Assembly: GCA_902784465.1 (NCBI GenBank) | Contig: CACZUZ010000025.1 | Location: 1 to 35,271, forward strand | Source of the DNA: an uncultured Bacteroidota bacterium | GTDB taxonomy: Bacteria > Bacteroidota > Bacteroidia > Bacteroidales > P3 | Direction of reading: 5' to 3' | DNA length: 35,271 nt | Part shown: in pieces, positions 33,938 to 35,271 of the stretch | Layout: the number at the start of each line of letters is the position of its first letter | Numbering within the stretch: position 1 is the first letter of the stretch | The notes under the pieces: generated by a model | What the model was told of the DNA's origin: nothing | Database searches by the model: none | The model's input: only the letters and a program-made list of their open reading frames with translations | Program-made: the position numbers and the translations under genes

Positions 33938-34529
33938 TTAACAATAAATTTCTTAACCAATACCCCTTTACGAGTGGCAACACGGACAAAAATAGGCTCC
34001 TAGAACGAGATTTGTATGAAGGACCAGAATACATATAGGGGTCGTGGTTTGCCCAAAGGACGACAAGGGCGTAGGTGCCGCCATTGTCGAGGTGGAATGG
34101 CTGCGAGTGGTGCTGCCAAATGGTCTCGCCGCGCAGATACAAGTCGTTGCCGTTGTCGGAGAGGCTTATCCATCCTGCAGGAAGAGTGTTCTTGTTGCTG
34201 CTGTTTGCGAATGTATTGGCGAAATAATTTGTGTCGAACAACACGCCATGAGGGACGAGGAAGAACCGTAGATACTCAAAGACATAGTTGCTGTTTTGTA
34301 AGCCGTTGGCAATCCAGTCGTAGTTGATGCGATAGTCGCCCGCGGATGCGAACTGCAGCTCACGCATTGCCCAGAGGTAGCCATGTACAGGTGTGCTGGA
34401 ATGTGTGGCTCCACTGTCAGCACTGATATATAGGCTGTTGCCATTGGCCGTAGCCGCTGTCCCCCGATACCATCCGTTGGCCGATGGGGGGGGGACCCCA
34501 TCCTCCTCACGATACACCATACATTGCAT
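33938..34529 (-). pseudogene. Decayed T9SS cargo gene fragment
   Basis: On the minus strand a frame opening near 34529 reads NGWYRGTAATANGNSLYIS, LWAMRELQFASAGDYRINYDW, FFLVPHGVLFDTNYF and LPAGWISL. This matches a beta-sandwich module common in Bacteroidales surface proteins. No signal peptide precedes it. After PYMYSGPSYKSR the frame goes wrong. A second frame gives LGAYF and, one T too many in the T5 run at 33988-33992, a third frame gives VRVATRKGVLVKKFIVK and a stop at 33938. Together these rebuild a T9SS sorting-domain end. The gene is thus 5'-truncated, has lost most of its sorting domain and carries at least two frameshifts. A nine-base G run at 34486-34494 marks its 5' end. Confidence 0.8.
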
Positions 34530-34572
34530 AGCATTTTTTACTCGTCTGTGTCTCTAAATCAATTTTTTGGTG

Positions 34573-34580
34573 TATCTTTG
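34573..34580 (+). promoter_or_regulatory. Orphan promoter-like element
   Basis: TATCTTTG on the plus strand. Downstream is only a tiny frame, ATG at 34619 to TAA at 34636 (M-K-T-L-R), which looks like the severed start of a lost gene. Nothing else is seen until 34674. Confidence 0.4.
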
Positions 34581-34673
34581 TAAGCTCGTTTTTATATGAT
34601 AAATCATTAATTAACAATATGAAAACATTGAGATAAAGAGGATTATATATAATAAATAGTTTTAAGAATAGAC

Positions 34674-34682
34674 TAAATTTGC
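34674..34682 (+). promoter_or_regulatory. Promoter upstream of the hypB fragment
   Basis: TAAATTTGC on the plus strand, about 100 nt before the hypB-like ATG at 34783. Confidence 0.5.
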
Positions 34683-34782
34683 ATGGAATACTAGTGCCAT
34701 CTGAGGGTTGTGCAATGTTATTGAGGTTTTCAAGAGTATGACACCCTTTACTAGATGAAACGTTGAATGAAAAGAAACAGTT

Positions 34783-34896
34783 ATGGATGAATTAAGAGTA
34801 ATAGAAATAAAAAAGAGTGTTTTTGCTGACAACGACCGCGATGCCGATGAGCTGCGTGGAGAACTCCGTCAACAGGGAGTCTTCCTCCTGAATCTT
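34783..34896 (+). pseudogene. hypB: 5' fragment of hypB (hydrogenase nickel incorporation GTPase)
   Basis: The first 38 codons read like the N-terminus of anaerobe HypB: MDELRVIEIKKSVFADNDRD, then ADELRGELRQQGVFLLNL. In intact HypB the next residues are the SSPGSGKTT P-loop. Here the frame instead runs into sequence antisense to the minus-strand YbjN-like gene and the P-loop is missing. The break therefore falls within or just after the LLNL codons at 34885-34896. No other hydrogenase gene is in the window. Confidence 0.65.
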
Positions 34897-34947
34897 ATAC
34901 TTGCCATCCTCCAGAACCTTCTTAATTGCCTCATAATTTTTGTTCAT
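34792..34947 (-). pseudogene. Truncated second YbjN-like reading frame (51 codons)
   Basis: The ATG at 34947 overlaps the stop of the upstream minus-strand gene (TAATG), implying coupled translation. It starts MNKNYEAIKKVLEDGKYKIQ, then EEDSLL, like the N-terminus of small Bacteroidales proteins related to YbjN. From about codon 20 it runs antisense to the hypB fragment and soon stops after LFYFYYS. It is probably a broken copy whose 3' part was replaced. A short functional peptide cannot be excluded. Confidence 0.5.
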
Positions 34948-35271
34948 TACTCGTCCTCCTTTGTTTCGTTATTGTTATCGTCATCATCTTCATCCTCACC
35001 AGGGAGTGTATCATCACCCTCTAACTTGCGATGGAACAAGAAGTAGGATGCCTGCAACAGCAACATGCTGTGCTCGATGATGTCCTCCAGATTGTCCTCT
35101 CCAAAAAGACGGTACTCATAGAACACCCATACGCTATCGCCATACACACAGGTCTTGCTATACTTGATAGACATATTCGTATCATTGACTACCTCTAAGA
35201 CAAAGCGCTTGTTCTCGTCTGTCACATCGTAGATGTTGGGGACGGCAAATCTCAGGAAGTTCTCGTCATCG
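34947..35271 (-). CDS. YbjN-like protein, 3' part (5' end outside window)
   Basis: The minus-strand frame is open from the window edge to the stop at 34947. It reads DDENFLRFAVPNIYDVTDEN, KRFVLEVVNDTNMSIKYSKT and VWVFYEYRLFGEDNLEDIIE, and ends in an acidic tail (GEDEDDDDNNNETKEDE). The order beta-hairpin, NxxN-type loop, strand and C-terminal helix (HSMLLLQASYFLFHRK) is reminiscent of YbjN-type bacterial sensory-transduction regulator domains. Assignment is by resemblance only. The start codon lies beyond 35271; an internal GTG at 35225 is not a likely start because good coding sequence precedes it. Confidence 0.65.
   Translation of the reverse strand, partial: DDENFLRFAVPNIYDVTDENKRFVLEVVNDTNMSIKYSKTCVYGDSVWVFYEYRLFGEDNLEDIIEHSMLLLQASYFLFHRKLEGDDTLPGEDEDDDDNNNETKEDE

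Noticed and set aside
34783-35046. 87-codon plus-strand frame taken as one complete gene
   Set aside because: Only the first 38 codons look like HypB; the rest is antisense to the YbjN-like frames, so it is treated as a fragment.

Overview
The window looks like chromosomal DNA from a member of the Bacteroidota, probably order Bacteroidales. Three things support this. Promoters match the Bacteroidetes -7 consensus TAnnTTTG, often extended as TTTGCATCGC, and start codons lack clear Shine-Dalgarno sequences. Three complete genes carry, or probably carry, type IX secretion (T9SS) C-terminal sorting domains. One gene encodes PorX, the response-regulator/PglZ protein of T9SS control. I cannot name the genus. 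Base composition is near 50% GC in housekeeping genes and visibly lower in the surface-protein gene at 5897-7873.

Layout. 1-1180 (-): a fused two-ATPase ABC transporter subunit, cut by the window edge. 1375-4072 (+): ornithine aminotransferase and a secreted GH29 fucosidase. 4073-4440: a C-rich tandem-repeat intergenic region. 4441-5802 (+): a HUH/RAYT-type transposase-like gene with two REP-like palindromes and a 45-nt repeat inside it. 5897-7873 (-): a BspA-like leucine-rich-repeat T9SS cargo. 8072-8143 (-): initiator tRNA-Met. 8322-10385 (-): DsbD, divergent from three tandem paralogous cysteine-rich lipoprotein genes (10558-11289, +). 11335-14061 (-): a two-gene unit (a secreted protein often labelled asparagine synthetase B, then a beta-propeller T9SS-type protein). 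14261-18137 (+): tRNA-Leu, parE, and a thioredoxin/PKD T9SS cargo. 18279-19097 (+): an acidic/H1-like protein. 19187-20358 (-): a secreted unknown followed by nadD. 20503-23480 (+): tex and a pyridoxal-kinase-type gene, overlapping by 4 nt. 23513-23581 (-): a T9SS sorting-domain remnant. 23651-26848 (-): a TPR/AraC membrane regulator and porX. 26889-26979: a 9-bp tandem array. 27086-32562 (+): mfd with an internal heptamer repeat, then a long-chain acyl-CoA ligase. 32682-32752: tRNA-Gln. 33061-33850 (+): an MntA-HepT toxin-antitoxin pair. 33938-35271: a decayed region holding a broken T9SS cargo, a hypB 5' fragment and YbjN-like reading frames.

Themes. T9SS cargo genes and remnants share the window with porX, the regulator of that pathway. 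DsbD and the cysteine-rich lipoproteins form a plausible cell-envelope thiol module. Short tandem repeats occur at four separate loci, two of them inside coding sequence. The right end, from tRNA-Gln onward, is an accessory zone with gene fragments and at least one rearrangement junction.
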